Assembly (NCBI RefSeq): GCF_014195505.1
Contig: NZ_JACIBV010000001.1
Coordinates: forward strand, 5,456,001-5,520,000
Source of the DNA: Nonomuraea dietziae
GTDB taxonomy: Bacteria > Actinomycetota > Actinomycetes > Streptosporangiales > Streptosporangiaceae
DNA: 64,000 nt
Direction of reading: 5' to 3'
Shown here: piece after piece, positions 33,647 through 42,082 of the stretch
Layout: every line of letters begins with the position of its first letter
Numbering within the stretch: position 1 is the stretch's first letter
Position numbers and translations under genes: made by a program
The notes under the pieces: generated by a model
The model's input: only the letters and a program-made list of their open reading frames with translations
The model's database searches: none
Told to the model about the DNA's origin: nothing

Positions 33647-33674
33647 GGCGAGAGAACCCCTCCGCTCGCCTCAC
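33643..33674 (+). terminator. terminator hairpin of the MinD-like gene
   Basis: GTGAGGCGAG (33643-33652) pairs perfectly with CTCGCCTCAC (33665-33674) around 12 bases. The left arm contains the stop codon. Confidence 0.65.
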
Positions 33675-33694
33675 CCTGATGAGACAATCCCCGC

Positions 33695-33943
33695 ATGCAA
33701 CGCTTCGAGCGCCTCACTCTCGAGGAAGCGCGCACCCTGAGCCGCAACCAGCTGCTCCCCCGGATCGAGGACGAGCAGAAGTACTGGTACGAGCGCATCA
33801 ACGGCGGGCAGATGCGGGTCGGCGACGACCGCGCGTTCAAGACCTTCAACGAGATCATGCACGTCGTCATCAACCCGGACACGCGGGCGCCGCAGGACCA
33901 GGACTACTGGACGAAGCCGCTCGGCGAGCTGGGCGACCTCTAG
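33695..33943 (+). CDS. small hypothetical protein
   Basis: An 82-residue charged helical protein (MQRFERLTLEEARTLSRNQL, DEQKYWYERINGG). GACAAT lies six bases before the ATG. It follows the MinD-like gene's terminator, so it is probably transcribed alone. No family is recognised. Confidence 0.75.
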   Translation: MQRFERLTLEEARTLSRNQLLPRIEDEQKYWYERINGGQMRVGDDRAFKTFNEIMHVVINPDTRAPQDQDYWTKPLGELGDL

Positions 33944-33970
33944 GCCGCAGGCGCGCGGCCTGGAGGTCGA

Positions 33971-34060
33971 TGGCGGAGGGTAAGGGATTCGAACCCTTGA
34001 GGCCATCGCTGACCTGGCCGCTTTCAAGGCGGCTGCACTCGTCCACTATGCGAACCCTCC
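33971..34060 (-). tRNA. tRNA-Ser (UGA anticodon)
   Basis: A 90-nt cloverleaf on the minus strand. Acceptor GGAGGGT pairs with ACCCTCC, followed by encoded GCCA. The anticodon stem GCCGC/GCGGC holds the loop CTTGAAA (anticodon TGA). It has a long variable arm of the serine class and T-arm AGGGTTCGAATCCCT. Confidence 0.97.
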
Positions 34061-34143
34061 AGTGCGCACACCACCTTAGCGTCTAACGCTCGATGCGGCA
34101 GGGGTGTACCTTCGGAGAAGGCTCCTGAGCGGGAGGCATCTCG

Positions 34144-34449
34144 TTGGCGGAACTCACTGTGGCGGTGGAGCGCTCCCCTGGAGCAGCGATCGTGAGCCTC
34201 CACGGAGATCTCGACAAGGTCTCCGTGCCCGTGCTGCGGGAACAGCTCGTCCTCCTGCACGGCGAGAGGGTCCACACGATCGTCATCGACGCGGCGGGCC
34301 TGGCCTTCTGCGACTCCAGCGGCCTGTGGGTGCTGATCGAGCACCAGCGCCTGGTGCGCGAGCACGGCGGCAGTCTGCGGCTCACCGGCGTGCACGGCGT
34401 GCTGCGCAGGGTGCTCGACGTGACAGGGCTCAACGCCGCTTTCATCTGA
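34144..34449 (+). CDS. STAS-domain anti-sigma factor antagonist
   Basis: 101 residues, a single STAS domain with the phosphorylatable Ser in CDSSGLWVL. The start is TTG at 34144, chosen because GGGAGG stands eight bases before it and the domain begins immediately. The next gene follows after 14 bases, so the pair is an operon. It probably belongs to a sigma-regulatory switch whose kinase is elsewhere; the HATPase at 42052-42483 is the nearest candidate. Confidence 0.85.
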   Translation: MAELTVAVERSPGAAIVSLHGDLDKVSVPVLREQLVLLHGERVHTIVIDAAGLAFCDSSGLWVLIEHQRLVREHGGSLRLTGVHGVLRRVLDVTGLNAAFI

Positions 34450-34463
34450 GGAGATCTCCCCGC

Positions 34464-35276
34464 ATGCACCGCGAGTCCCACCTGCTCCGCGCCCTGCTCG
34501 GCACCCATTCCGAGGCGATGTGGCTCGGCCTCGGCGGCGGCATCGGGTTCATGTGCTTCGTTTTCAGGTACAAGGGCCATCCGCCGATGCTGACCGTCGT
34601 CGCCCAGGCGCACCCCGAGCCGATGATCGGCAAGGCGCTCGTCCGTACGGGGGTACCGCACGAGGTCAGGCAGACCGGCTCGGCCAGGGTGGCCGAGCGG
34701 AACCTGCGGGCCGCGCTGGAGACCGGCGACAAGGTGATCTGCAGGATCGGGCAGGACCCCTACGACGTGGCCGTGCTCGGCGTCGAGGGTGACACGGTCG
34801 TGCTCCTCGACGGGCAGATGCCGCTGGCCGCGTTCATGAGCGAGTGGTCGGCCTCGAAGAAGAACAGGCACCACCTGACGGAGATCACCGGCCCGCCCTC
34901 CGCCGAGCCTGACCTCAAGGCGGCGATCAAGGACACCGCGGCCAAGCTGACGGGTCCCGTGCTGGGCAACGCCTTCGACGTCAACTTCGGGCTGTCCGGC
35001 ATGCGGAGGCTCGCCGAGCACCTGGCCGACCCCGAGGTGCTGGAGAGCGCGAGGCGCCGGCTGCCCGAGTGCCTGGAGACGGAGTACACCGCTCCCGGCG
35101 CCACCAGGCCGCTCTACGCCGACTTCCTCGACGAGGCGGGCGGCCATCCTGCCGCCCCTCTCTACCGGACGGCAGGCGAGCTGTGGTCGCAGGTGGCTCT
35201 CGATCCCTCGCCGGAGCTGGCGCTGCGGGCCGCGGAGGTCGAGGAGAAGGCCGCCGACCTACTCGTAAGGTTCTGA
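34464..35276 (+). CDS. BtrH N-terminal domain / DUF4872 protein
   Basis: 270 residues. The N-terminal half resembles the BtrH_N domain (LLGTHSEAMWLGLGGGIGFM, a Gly-rich loop), which in butirosin synthesis acts as an acyl transferase with a peptidase-like fold. The C-terminal half is DUF4872-like (SGMRRLAEHLADPEVLESAR, YRTAGELWSQVALDP). I see no Cys where the family usually has one before the first helix (MHRESHLLRALL). The substrate is unknown. It is an operon partner of the STAS protein, an unusual pairing. It has GAGGAG ten bases upstream of the ATG. Confidence 0.75.
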   Translation: MHRESHLLRALLGTHSEAMWLGLGGGIGFMCFVFRYKGHPPMLTVVAQAHPEPMIGKALVRTGVPHEVRQTGSARVAERNLRAALETGDKVICRIGQDPYDVAVLGVEGDTVVLLDGQMPLAAFMSEWSASKKNRHHLTEITGPPSAEPDLKAAIKDTAAKLTGPVLGNAFDVNFGLSGMRRLAEHLADPEVLESARRRLPECLETEYTAPGATRPLYADFLDEAGGHPAAPLYRTAGELWSQVALDPSPELALRAAEVEEKAADLLVRF

Positions 35277-35930
35277 CGGGGCCTCGACCCTCTCCACCGC
35301 TGTGGCGTCGAGTTCGGCGTAGACGATGCCGGTGGCGTTGTCGTCCACCTCGGTGGGCACCCAGGTGCCCGTGACCATGACCCAGGAGTCGGGCGTGGGC
35401 TGCGGCACGCCGCGCACGATCACCTTGAGCGCGTAAGCGTCGGCGGCGCAGCAGGCCAGCTGCATCCTGGTGACGAACCACTGCCCCTTCTTCCTGGACG
35501 GCGTGACGAAGCCGGTCAGCTTGACCGTCCTGTCCTTGAGCGTCTGGTTGGAGTCGCTGAAGACCCTGCCGATGAACTCGCTCATCTTCATCTCGGTCGC
35601 CCCCGCGGCCTGCAGCGGCGCGTAGGCGTCGAGGACCTGCGGCGGAGGCGGCGCCTCTGACCTGGCGGCGGCGAACGACCCGAGCGCGGGCGGCGCGATC
35701 AGGAAGACGGCGAAGACCGGCAGGCACAGCAGCCAGGCCACCCTCGGCCCGTGATGGTGCTCGGCGGATCGGCGGACCAGCCCCAGCAGCCCGATCGCGA
35801 AGATCACCAGCCCGGCCGCGATGAGGAGGGGCCGAAAGCCCGGCTTGACGTAGTTGACGTAGGTGGTGGAGAAGGCCGAGATCCGCAGCAGCGCGCCGCC
35901 GAGCAGCATCAGCACCAGGTTCTGCGACAT
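35259..35930 (-). CDS. TIGR03943 family membrane protein (YcgQ-like)
   Basis: 223 residues with three N-terminal helices and a C-terminal extracytoplasmic domain (RTVKLTGFVTPSRKKGQWFV, LACCAADAYALKVIVRG). The two adjacent Cys are typical. The family always partners a DUF318-type permease, encoded here six bases upstream. An in-frame GTG at 35939 overlapping the permease stop is an alternative start. Its 3' end overlaps the convergent BtrH-like gene by 18 bp. Confidence 0.85.
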   Translation of the reverse strand: MSQNLVLMLLGGALLRISAFSTTYVNYVKPGFRPLLIAAGLVIFAIGLLGLVRRSAEHHHGPRVAWLLCLPVFAVFLIAPPALGSFAAARSEAPPPPQVLDAYAPLQAAGATEMKMSEFIGRVFSDSNQTLKDRTVKLTGFVTPSRKKGQWFVTRMQLACCAADAYALKVIVRGVPQPTPDSWVMVTGTWVPTEVDDNATGIVYAELDATAVERVEAPSEPYE

Positions 35931-35935
35931 GCGGT

Positions 35936-36916
35936 TCACAGCAGGATCCATCCGACGACGACGCTGGCCACCACGGCGAACACCAGGGTGACGGGGACGA
36001 ACCTGACCGCGAACGCCTTGCCGAACGTCCCGGTCTGGAGCGCGATCAGCTTGAGGTCGACCATCGGCCCGACCACCATGAACGTCAGCTTCGCCGTGGG
36101 AGAGAAGGCCGACATCGAGGCCGCCACGAACGCGTCCGCCTCCGAGCAGATCGACAGCAGCACGGCGAGCGCCGCGAGCACCAGCACCGACAGCCACGGC
36201 ACCTCCGCCACCGCCGTCAGCCACTCGCGCGGCACCACGACGTTGAGCGTGGCGGCGGCCAGCCCGCCCACGATCAGGAAGCCGCCGGCGTGCAGGAGGT
36301 CGTGCCGCATCGCCTCGAGGAACGAGCCGTGGTGATGGGCGCGGTTGCGGATCCACTCGGTCTTCCCGAACCGCAGCCACAGCCAGCCCACCCCCACGGC
36401 CGCCACCAGCGAGGCGGCGAAGCGCGCGAGCACCATCAGCGGCTCGTTGGGAAAGGCCACGGCGGTGGCGACCAGCACGACCGGGTTGATCGCGGGAGAG
36501 GACAGCAGGAACGCCAGCGCCGCCGCCGGTGTGACGCCTCGCTTGATCAGCCCGGAGGCCACGGGGACCGAGGCGCACTCACACCCCGGCAGCACGGCTC
36601 CGGCCAGGCCCGCCACGGGCACCGCCACCGCGGGCCGCTTCGGCAGCGCCCTGGTCCAGAAGCCGGGAGGCACGAACGCCGCGATGGCCGCCGACAGCGC
36701 CACGCCGAACACGAGGAACGGCAGGGCCTGCACGCAGATCGCCACGAAGATCGTGGCCCACGTCTGCAGCGCGGGCGCGGTCAGGTGCGGTGCGAGCAGG
36801 AACCTGCCCGCGAGCAGTGCCGCGATGATCGCGAGGAACAGCCAGGGAACCTGGGCGGGGGAGCGCGGCCTGCCCCATTCGTCGGGTGGGATCTCGAGTG
36901 TCCGGGGGACAGACAT
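35936..36916 (-). CDS. permease, DUF318/YraQ family
   Basis: 326 residues with about eight helices. The two family signatures are LPGCECASVPVASGLIKRGV, with LLSSPAINPVVLVATAV just after, and SICSEADAFVAASM. Paired Cys in PGCEC and CSEADAF are conserved. Such permeases have been linked to metal or metalloid export, but the substrate of the TIGR03943 pair is not established. Both genes form a tight operon. Confidence 0.85.
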   Translation of the reverse strand: MSVPRTLEIPPDEWGRPRSPAQVPWLFLAIIAALLAGRFLLAPHLTAPALQTWATIFVAICVQALPFLVFGVALSAAIAAFVPPGFWTRALPKRPAVAVPVAGLAGAVLPGCECASVPVASGLIKRGVTPAAALAFLLSSPAINPVVLVATAVAFPNEPLMVLARFAASLVAAVGVGWLWLRFGKTEWIRNRAHHHGSFLEAMRHDLLHAGGFLIVGGLAAATLNVVVPREWLTAVAEVPWLSVLVLAALAVLLSICSEADAFVAASMSAFSPTAKLTFMVVGPMVDLKLIALQTGTFGKAFAVRFVPVTLVFAVVASVVVGWILL

Positions 36917-36933
36917 GGACACATGCTGCCAGC

Positions 36934-37773
36934 TCAGAGCCGGTCGAGCAGCCATTTCGGACCGGCGACGAGCGCGCCGAGCCCTTTCACCAGCTCTCTC
37001 AGCGCCCTGTCCGCGGTGATGACGAGCACGCGCTCCCACGGCTTCGCCTGCCGTACGACCTCGACGATCGTGTCGTCGCCGCTGCCCGGCGCGTGGACGA
37101 CGGAGATGCCCTCCACCTCGTCCACGCCGCGCGCCGCGCCCTCCACGACCGCGACCACGCGAGGGAACCACCGGGTCAGCACCTCGTGCGGCAGGCTCCT
37201 GCCCGCCGTGTCGGTCAGCAACCTGGAGGCCGCCCCCCTGCGGTCCTTCCACCAGCCGTGCTCGGCCCTCGCTCCGACGATGTTGGCGACGTCGAGCACC
37301 ACGAGACCCGGCTCGAGCGCGGCCTGGACCGTCGGCCACGTGTGGGCGAAGCCCGGGTGCAGCCGCTTCTTCTCGATCTCCTGCAGGGTGAGCCAGCGCA
37401 GGTCGGCGCTCTCACTGTTGCCGGGTACGGCGTGCAGCAACGTCTCGGCCTCGGCGATCACGGTGTCGAACGCCCAGCCGCCGTGGTCGTCGTGGTAGAC
37501 GCCGCGCACCTGCAGCTCGTCGAGCTTGAGCACGGCCTCCTCGCCCGCCTCGCGCAGCGCGGCGTCGACGGGGTCCTCGTGGCTGTCGCACGCCCCTCCG
37601 AGCAGGCCCCAGGTGCCGCCGTGGTGACTCCAGAAGGACCGCTTCTGCATCAGGACGTGGGCGACGCCCTCCTCATCGCGGTGGACGGCCAGCAGCCCCG
37701 CCGCGCCGTACGTGCCCCAGTGCCTGTGACCCTGCCGACAGATCGTCCACCCGTCGCCGTCCTTGGTCGCCAC
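36934..37773 (-). CDS. Nudix hydrolase fused to NYN/PIN-like nuclease domain
   Basis: 279 residues. The Nudix domain (about 10-140) has a complete Nudix box: GGACDSHEDPVDAALREAGE followed by EA. The C-terminal half (about 165-279) begins LVVLDVANIVGAR and continues with HAPGSGDDTIVEVV and VLVITADRALRELV, the pattern of NYN/YacP-type PIN nucleases. One part may sanitise nucleotides and the other cut RNA. The GTG at 37773 is chosen for the strong GGGAGG beside it. Confidence 0.8.
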   Translation of the reverse strand: MATKDGDGWTICRQGHRHWGTYGAAGLLAVHRDEEGVAHVLMQKRSFWSHHGGTWGLLGGACDSHEDPVDAALREAGEEAVLKLDELQVRGVYHDDHGGWAFDTVIAEAETLLHAVPGNSESADLRWLTLQEIEKKRLHPGFAHTWPTVQAALEPGLVVLDVANIVGARAEHGWWKDRRGAASRLLTDTAGRSLPHEVLTRWFPRVVAVVEGAARGVDEVEGISVVHAPGSGDDTIVEVVRQAKPWERVLVITADRALRELVKGLGALVAGPKWLLDRL

Positions 37774-37859
37774 CCTCGCCTCCCGTCGCCGACCTTCAGT
37801 CTTCCCGATGGCGGCCGTATGACCATCGTCCGACGCGAAGATCATCTGTTTTCCCGCTC

Positions 37860-38843
37860 ATGAACCGCCATACTGGCGATCACCTTGCCGCCGTCGAAGG
37901 ATCCGTGGTGCCCCCTCCCTCCCTGCGCCCCGTCCGTCCGTTAGCCGTCCTCGTGGTCGTGATGATCGCCCTGGTCGTCGCCGCGTCCACGGCGATGTCG
38001 ATCGCCCACCTGCTCCACGGGGAGCACTGGCGGCTCAGGTACCAGCTGATCCTCATCCCCGCCGGGTTCGCCTACGTGTGCTGGCTGGCTCGCGCCCGCG
38101 CCAACGCGCACGCGCTCTCTCCAGGGGTCGTCCACACCTACGCCGCGCCGTTCATGGTCCTCGGCTGGATCCTGCCCGTCGTCAACCTGTTCGTCCCGAA
38201 GGGGATCGTCGACGACATCCGAGCCACCTCGCAACCAGGCGGCCAGGCACCGGGCACGGACCTGTTCAGAGTCCGCCGCTCCCGGCTGGTCTGGGCCTGG
38301 TGGCTGAGCTGGCTGGGGATGCTCGCCGTCCACGCGTACTCGGTGCGGGTGGTCCCTGGCCCGGTCGTGTCGGTGCTCACGATCGCGCTGTCGCTCGCCG
38401 CGGGCTCCCTCGCGATCCTGATCGTATGGACGATCACACGCCGGCAGGAGGAGGCACGCACCAGTCACGGGTTCGTGCCCGCCCAGCGGCTCGGCCTCGT
38501 CCCTCTCGTCGTGCGCGACCACGACGAGGCTCTCGCCTTCTACGTCGGGACACTCGGCTTCGACCTGTGGGAGGACAGGCAGGGCGGCGAGGGCGAGCGG
38601 TGGGTGACCGTCCGCCCGCGCCACGCGAGGGAGACCGCGCTGCTGCTGACCCGCGGCGACACTCCGGCGAGAGAGGGCCGGCTGGTCCTCCACACCGACG
38701 ACTTCGACCTCGACCACGGACGGATGCTGGCGGCGGGCGTCACCTTCGACGCCGCTCCTCGCAGGGAGTTCTACGGCACGGTCGCGCCCTTCACCGACCC
38801 CGACGGCAACCGCTGGGACCTCCTGTCCTCTCCCGCCCGCTGA
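37860..38843 (+). CDS. DUF4328 membrane domain fused to VOC/glyoxalase domain
   Basis: 327 residues. Residues 25-205 form a DUF4328-type unit with four helices (LILIPAGFAYVCWLARARAN, PFMVLGWILPVVNLFVPKGI). From about 218 a VOC domain follows (RLGLVPLVVRDHDEALAFYV, GTVAPFTDPDGNRWDLL), complete with the usual paired beta-alpha-beta modules. The frame is uninterrupted and there is no internal start, so this is a true fusion in this sequence. VOC proteins bind metals and small substrates or antibiotics. The combined role is unknown. Confidence 0.8.
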   Translation: MNRHTGDHLAAVEGSVVPPPSLRPVRPLAVLVVVMIALVVAASTAMSIAHLLHGEHWRLRYQLILIPAGFAYVCWLARARANAHALSPGVVHTYAAPFMVLGWILPVVNLFVPKGIVDDIRATSQPGGQAPGTDLFRVRRSRLVWAWWLSWLGMLAVHAYSVRVVPGPVVSVLTIALSLAAGSLAILIVWTITRRQEEARTSHGFVPAQRLGLVPLVVRDHDEALAFYVGTLGFDLWEDRQGGEGERWVTVRPRHARETALLLTRGDTPAREGRLVLHTDDFDLDHGRMLAAGVTFDAAPRREFYGTVAPFTDPDGNRWDLLSSPAR

Positions 38844-38853
38844 GCCGTGCTCG

Positions 38854-39201
38854 TCACGCGGCGGCGACCACCGCGGTGAAGGTGACCAGTTGGAGGAGGA
38901 GCTGGGTGACGGCGAGCGCGGGGCGTAGCCACGTCATCGCCTGCCACCTGGCAGGCAGCACGATCGCGAGCAGGCCGGCGGCGGCGCTGCCCCAGAAGGC
39001 CCACCAGGCCAGTGACATCAGCCCGCTCGAGTCGGGATCGCACTGCTCCCCGTAGGTGAGGCAGCGGGAGAACGCGTAGGTGCTCAGGACGTAGACCCAG
39101 GCCAGCACGCTGGTGGGGACCAGCGTGACGGTGCCGATCACCGCACACCTGCGCCAGCCGTCCCACCGGGCCTGGCGCGGAGGGTTCGCGTTCACTGTCA
39201 T
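38854..39201 (-). CDS. small membrane protein
   Basis: 115 residues with three helices (about 20-42, 60-80, 88-112) and an extracytoplasmic loop with two Cys (FSRCLTYGEQCDPDSSG) that may form a disulfide. It lies downstream of the two-component genes on the same strand with a 34-base gap, so it may be their operon partner. The function is unknown. Confidence 0.7.
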   Translation of the reverse strand: MTVNANPPRQARWDGWRRCAVIGTVTLVPTSVLAWVYVLSTYAFSRCLTYGEQCDPDSSGLMSLAWWAFWGSAAAGLLAIVLPARWQAMTWLRPALAVTQLLLQLVTFTAVVAAA

Positions 39202-39235
39202 GCGGCCACCCAACCAGATCCCGCACGCGCGCCGG

Positions 39236-40306
39236 CTAGGGGGCGAGGGGCAGGCGGATCTCGAAGCGGCATCCCGGGCCCTGGTTCGCGACGGAGACGC
39301 TGCCGCCGTGAGCGGCGACCAGGCCGTGGGTGATCGCCAGGCCCAGGCCCGCTCCCCCGTCCCTCGTCGGTGTGCGGGCCCTCTCCCCGATGAAGGCGAC
39401 GTCGAACACCCTCTGCAGGTCCTCTTCGGGGATTCCGCCACAGGCGTCGGTCACCGTCAGGCAGGCCAGGCCGTCCTCCACGGAGACGCGCACAGCGACC
39501 GTTCCCCCCGCGGGGGTGTGCCTGATCGCGTTCACCACCAGGTTGCGCAGCGCTCTTCCCAGCGCTCCCGCGTCGGCCGACACGGGGGCGACCGCGGGCG
39601 TGGCGCACAGCCGTACCCCCTTGGCCAGGGCCAGGGCCTCCACTCCCGCCACGACGTCGGCCACCAGATCGCCCAGTCCTGTCCTGGTCCTGTTCAGGCG
39701 CAGCGATCCGGCGTGGATGCGGGAGAGCTCGAACAGGTCGTCAACCATCGCCGAGAGCCGCTCGACCTCCAGCCTGATCTGGGTGGGGTACCTGCGGGCG
39801 TCGCCGACCCCGTCCTCCAGCGCCTCGGCCATGGCTCTCATCCCGGCCAGCGGGGTGCGCAGGTCGTGGCTCACCCAGGCGACCAGCTCCCTGCGCGCCC
39901 CCTCGAGGGCGCGTTCGCGCGCGTACGACTCCTCCAGGGTGCTGGCGATGGCCCGCAGTTCCGCGGGCAGCCCAGGCGGCGCGACGAACGAGGGCTCGCG
40001 CACCGCGGCCGCCAGCCGCCTGCTCGCCGCCACGATCTGCCTGGCCACCACGAAGGCCACGGCGAGACCCACGAGGCCGCCCACAGCCACCACGCTGAGC
40101 ACCAGGTCCCTCGCGGCGGCGTCGATGGCCATCCGCATCGTGATCGCGGCGACGCCCGCCACCGTGGCCAGCACCGCGACGGCCACGACGACGGCGAGCA
40201 TGACGCCGATGGAGCGGGTGCGCAGCCGCCACATCAGCGCGAGACCGGCCGCCGCCACGACCACGCCGAGCCCGGCGGTGACGGCCACGATCTCCAAGAG
40301 GGTCAT
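39236..40306 (-). CDS. two-component sensor histidine kinase
   Basis: 356 residues. Three or four helices lie in the first 105 residues with almost no outer loop, so it probably senses within the membrane. HisKA has VAWVSHDLRTPLAGMRAM, the N box NLVVNAIRHTP, G1 TDACGGIPE and G2 GAGLGLAI. The ATG overlaps the regulator's stop (ATGA), so both are made together. The signal is unknown. Confidence 0.9.
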   Translation of the reverse strand: MTLLEIVAVTAGLGVVVAAAGLALMWRLRTRSIGVMLAVVVAVAVLATVAGVAAITMRMAIDAAARDLVLSVVAVGGLVGLAVAFVVARQIVAASRRLAAAVREPSFVAPPGLPAELRAIASTLEESYARERALEGARRELVAWVSHDLRTPLAGMRAMAEALEDGVGDARRYPTQIRLEVERLSAMVDDLFELSRIHAGSLRLNRTRTGLGDLVADVVAGVEALALAKGVRLCATPAVAPVSADAGALGRALRNLVVNAIRHTPAGGTVAVRVSVEDGLACLTVTDACGGIPEEDLQRVFDVAFIGERARTPTRDGGAGLGLAITHGLVAAHGGSVSVANQGPGCRFEIRLPLAP

Positions 40307-40992
40307 GACAGCGGCTCGTACCTGTAACCGACGCCCCAGACGGTGACGATCCTGCGCGGCACCGTGGGGTCGGGCTCGACCTTCTCGCGCAGCCGCCGCA
40401 CATGGACGGTCACCGTGGAGGAGTCGCCGAAGGACCACCCCCACACCTGGTCGAGCAGGGCCGCCCTGCTGAAGGCCTGGCGCGGGTTGCGCATCAGGTA
40501 GGCCAGGAGGTCGAACTCGCGCGCGGTCAGGAGGATCTCCTTCTCGCCGAGCCGTACCTCGTGGGCGCCCACGTCCACGACCAGGTCGGCGTCGCGCAGG
40601 ACGCCGCTGCCGCCGGTGACAGAGGCGCCGCGCGCCCTGCGCAGCACCGACTGCACGCGCAGCGCCAGCTCGCGCGGGCTGAACGGCTTGGTCACGTAGT
40701 CGTCGGCGCCGGTCTCGAGGCCGACCACGCGGTCGATCTCCTCGCCGAGCGCGGTGAGCATGATCACCGGCACCGGCCAGCGCTCCCTGAGCTTCTTGCA
40801 GACCTGAAGGCCGTCGACCTTCGGGAGCATGAGGTCGAGCACCATCAGGTCGGGCGGATCGGCCAGCGCCCTGCGCAGCGCCTCGGCCCCGTCGCCCACG
40901 CACTCGACCTGGTGACCGTCGCGCTCGAGGTAACGCGCCACCACCTCGGCGACGGTCGGGTCGTCATCGACGACCAGGATGCGGGTGCTCAC
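40303..40992 (-). CDS. OmpR-family response regulator
   Basis: 229 residues. The receiver domain has acidic pocket VVDDDP, phospho-acceptor in LMVLDLMLPKVDG and DDYVTKPFSP. The winged helix at the C-terminus is intact (LTAREFDLLAYLMRNPRQAF, RRIVTVWGVGYRYEP). The GTG start is six bases after TACCGT (41004-40999), so the message is probably leaderless. It shares a 59-base divergent promoter region with the small membrane protein at 41052. Confidence 0.95.
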   Translation of the reverse strand: MSTRILVVDDDPTVAEVVARYLERDGHQVECVGDGAEALRRALADPPDLMVLDLMLPKVDGLQVCKKLRERWPVPVIMLTALGEEIDRVVGLETGADDYVTKPFSPRELALRVQSVLRRARGASVTGGSGVLRDADLVVDVGAHEVRLGEKEILLTAREFDLLAYLMRNPRQAFSRAALLDQVWGWSFGDSSTVTVHVRRLREKVEPDPTVPRRIVTVWGVGYRYEPLS

Positions 40993-41051
40993 CCAGTCAC
41001 GGTACGGCTAACTGCCTCGCGCACGCATGGTCCAGGACGTACGGTGGCCCT

Positions 41052-41216
41052 ATGGGTCGAATGGTCATGCTCGTCGTGGGCGCGCTTCTGGCGCTTTGGG
41101 TGCTTTTCACGTTCATCCTGCCCATGCTCATGGGCTTGCTGCAGCTCGCGCTGATCGTCGGCGTCATCGGCGTGATCGTCTTCATCGCCGTCTCCCTGGT
41201 GGGCAGGTCCAGGTAG
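41052..41216 (+). CDS. 54-residue membrane protein
   Basis: Two hydrophobic stretches (MLVVGALLALWVLFTFILPM, then LLQLALIVGVIGVIVFIAVS) and a short basic end. The ATG follows TACGGT (41040-41045) by six bases. The next gene starts on the base after its stop, so it begins an operon leading to yidC. No family is assigned. Confidence 0.7.
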   Translation: MGRMVMLVVGALLALWVLFTFILPMLMGLLQLALIVGVIGVIVFIAVSLVGRSR

Positions 41217-41438
41217 GTGTTCCATTTCGCGCTGGCGGATCCCGCCGGCCTGGTGCTGATCGCCGGGCTGGTGCTGGTCCTGCTCGCCGTCTGGGCGAGC
41301 AGCGTGCTCGTCGCCCAGACGGGCGGCACGCCGACCTTCCCCATGGCCTATGCCAGGAAGTCGGCCTTTCCTCGCCAGTGCGATCCTGACGCGGCGGGCA
41401 GACCGCGTCCACGAGCTCCGTCATCGCGCTCCTTCTAG
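41217..41438 (+). CDS. DUF6412 family protein
   Basis: 73 residues with one membrane helix (about 9-33) and a C-terminal SAFPRQCDPDAAGRPRPRAP, the conserved tail of DUF6412. The family is regularly found beside yidC in actinobacteria, as here. It starts at GTG directly after the preceding stop. Its role may be in insertase function, by association only. Confidence 0.75.
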   Translation: MFHFALADPAGLVLIAGLVLVLLAVWASSVLVAQTGGTPTFPMAYARKSAFPRQCDPDAAGRPRPRAPSSRSF

Positions 41439-41467
41439 AAACCGAGACCTTTCTATGAGGAGTTGTG

Positions 41468-42082
41468 ATGATCGATTCTTTTGTCATGTTCATCACCGGC
41501 TTCGGCGGTAACACCGCGCTGGTGATCGTGCTGTTCACGCTGGCCGTACGGCTGCTGCTGCTGCCGCTCAGCATCAAGCAGGCGCGCGCCGCCAGGATCC
41601 GGATGCGGCTCGCGCCGCGCATGCAGGAGCTGCAGAAACGCCACAGCCGCGATCCCGAGCGGCTCAGCAAGGAGATGTCGGCCCTCTACGCCAAGGAAGG
41701 CACCTCGCCCTTCGCGGGATTCGGTCCCGCGCTGGCGCAGATGCCGTTCCTGTGGCTGATGTATCAGGTCGCCACCCACCCCCTGATCGGTACGGACCTG
41801 CTCGGTCAGCACCTGGCGGTGGTGGTGGCGAAGTACGGCCTCATCAGCTGGCCCGTGCTGGCTTTCGCCGGCGTCATCGTCGCGATCGCGCTGATCGCCT
41901 GGTACACCTCCCGCAGGATGGAGGCAGGACAGTTCAAGATCCTCAAACTGCTGCCCTACGGCACGGTGATCGCCGCTGCCGTGCTGCCGCTGGCCGCGGG
42001 GATCTACCTGCTGGTCTCGACCGCATGGACGGCCGGCGAGCGCCGGGTGCTCTACCCGGCTTCCTTGAGCGCGGCGACCTGA
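41468..42082 (+). CDS. yidC: YidC/Oxa1-family membrane protein insertase (short paralogue)
   Basis: 204 residues, short for the family, with five helices. The core is IVLFTLAVRLLLLPLSIKQA, with the conserved Arg that forms the hydrophilic groove, then RMRLAPRMQELQKRHSRDPE (the cytosolic hairpin) and FAGFGPALAQMPFLWLMYQV. It inserts small membrane proteins. The ATG at 41468 has AGGAG at good spacing. It is the last of three genes for small membrane proteins. The end overlaps the convergent HATPase gene by 31 bp. Confidence 0.85.
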   Translation: MIDSFVMFITGFGGNTALVIVLFTLAVRLLLLPLSIKQARAARIRMRLAPRMQELQKRHSRDPERLSKEMSALYAKEGTSPFAGFGPALAQMPFLWLMYQVATHPLIGTDLLGQHLAVVVAKYGLISWPVLAFAGVIVAIALIAWYTSRRMEAGQFKILKLLPYGTVIAAAVLPLAAGIYLLVSTAWTAGERRVLYPASLSAAT

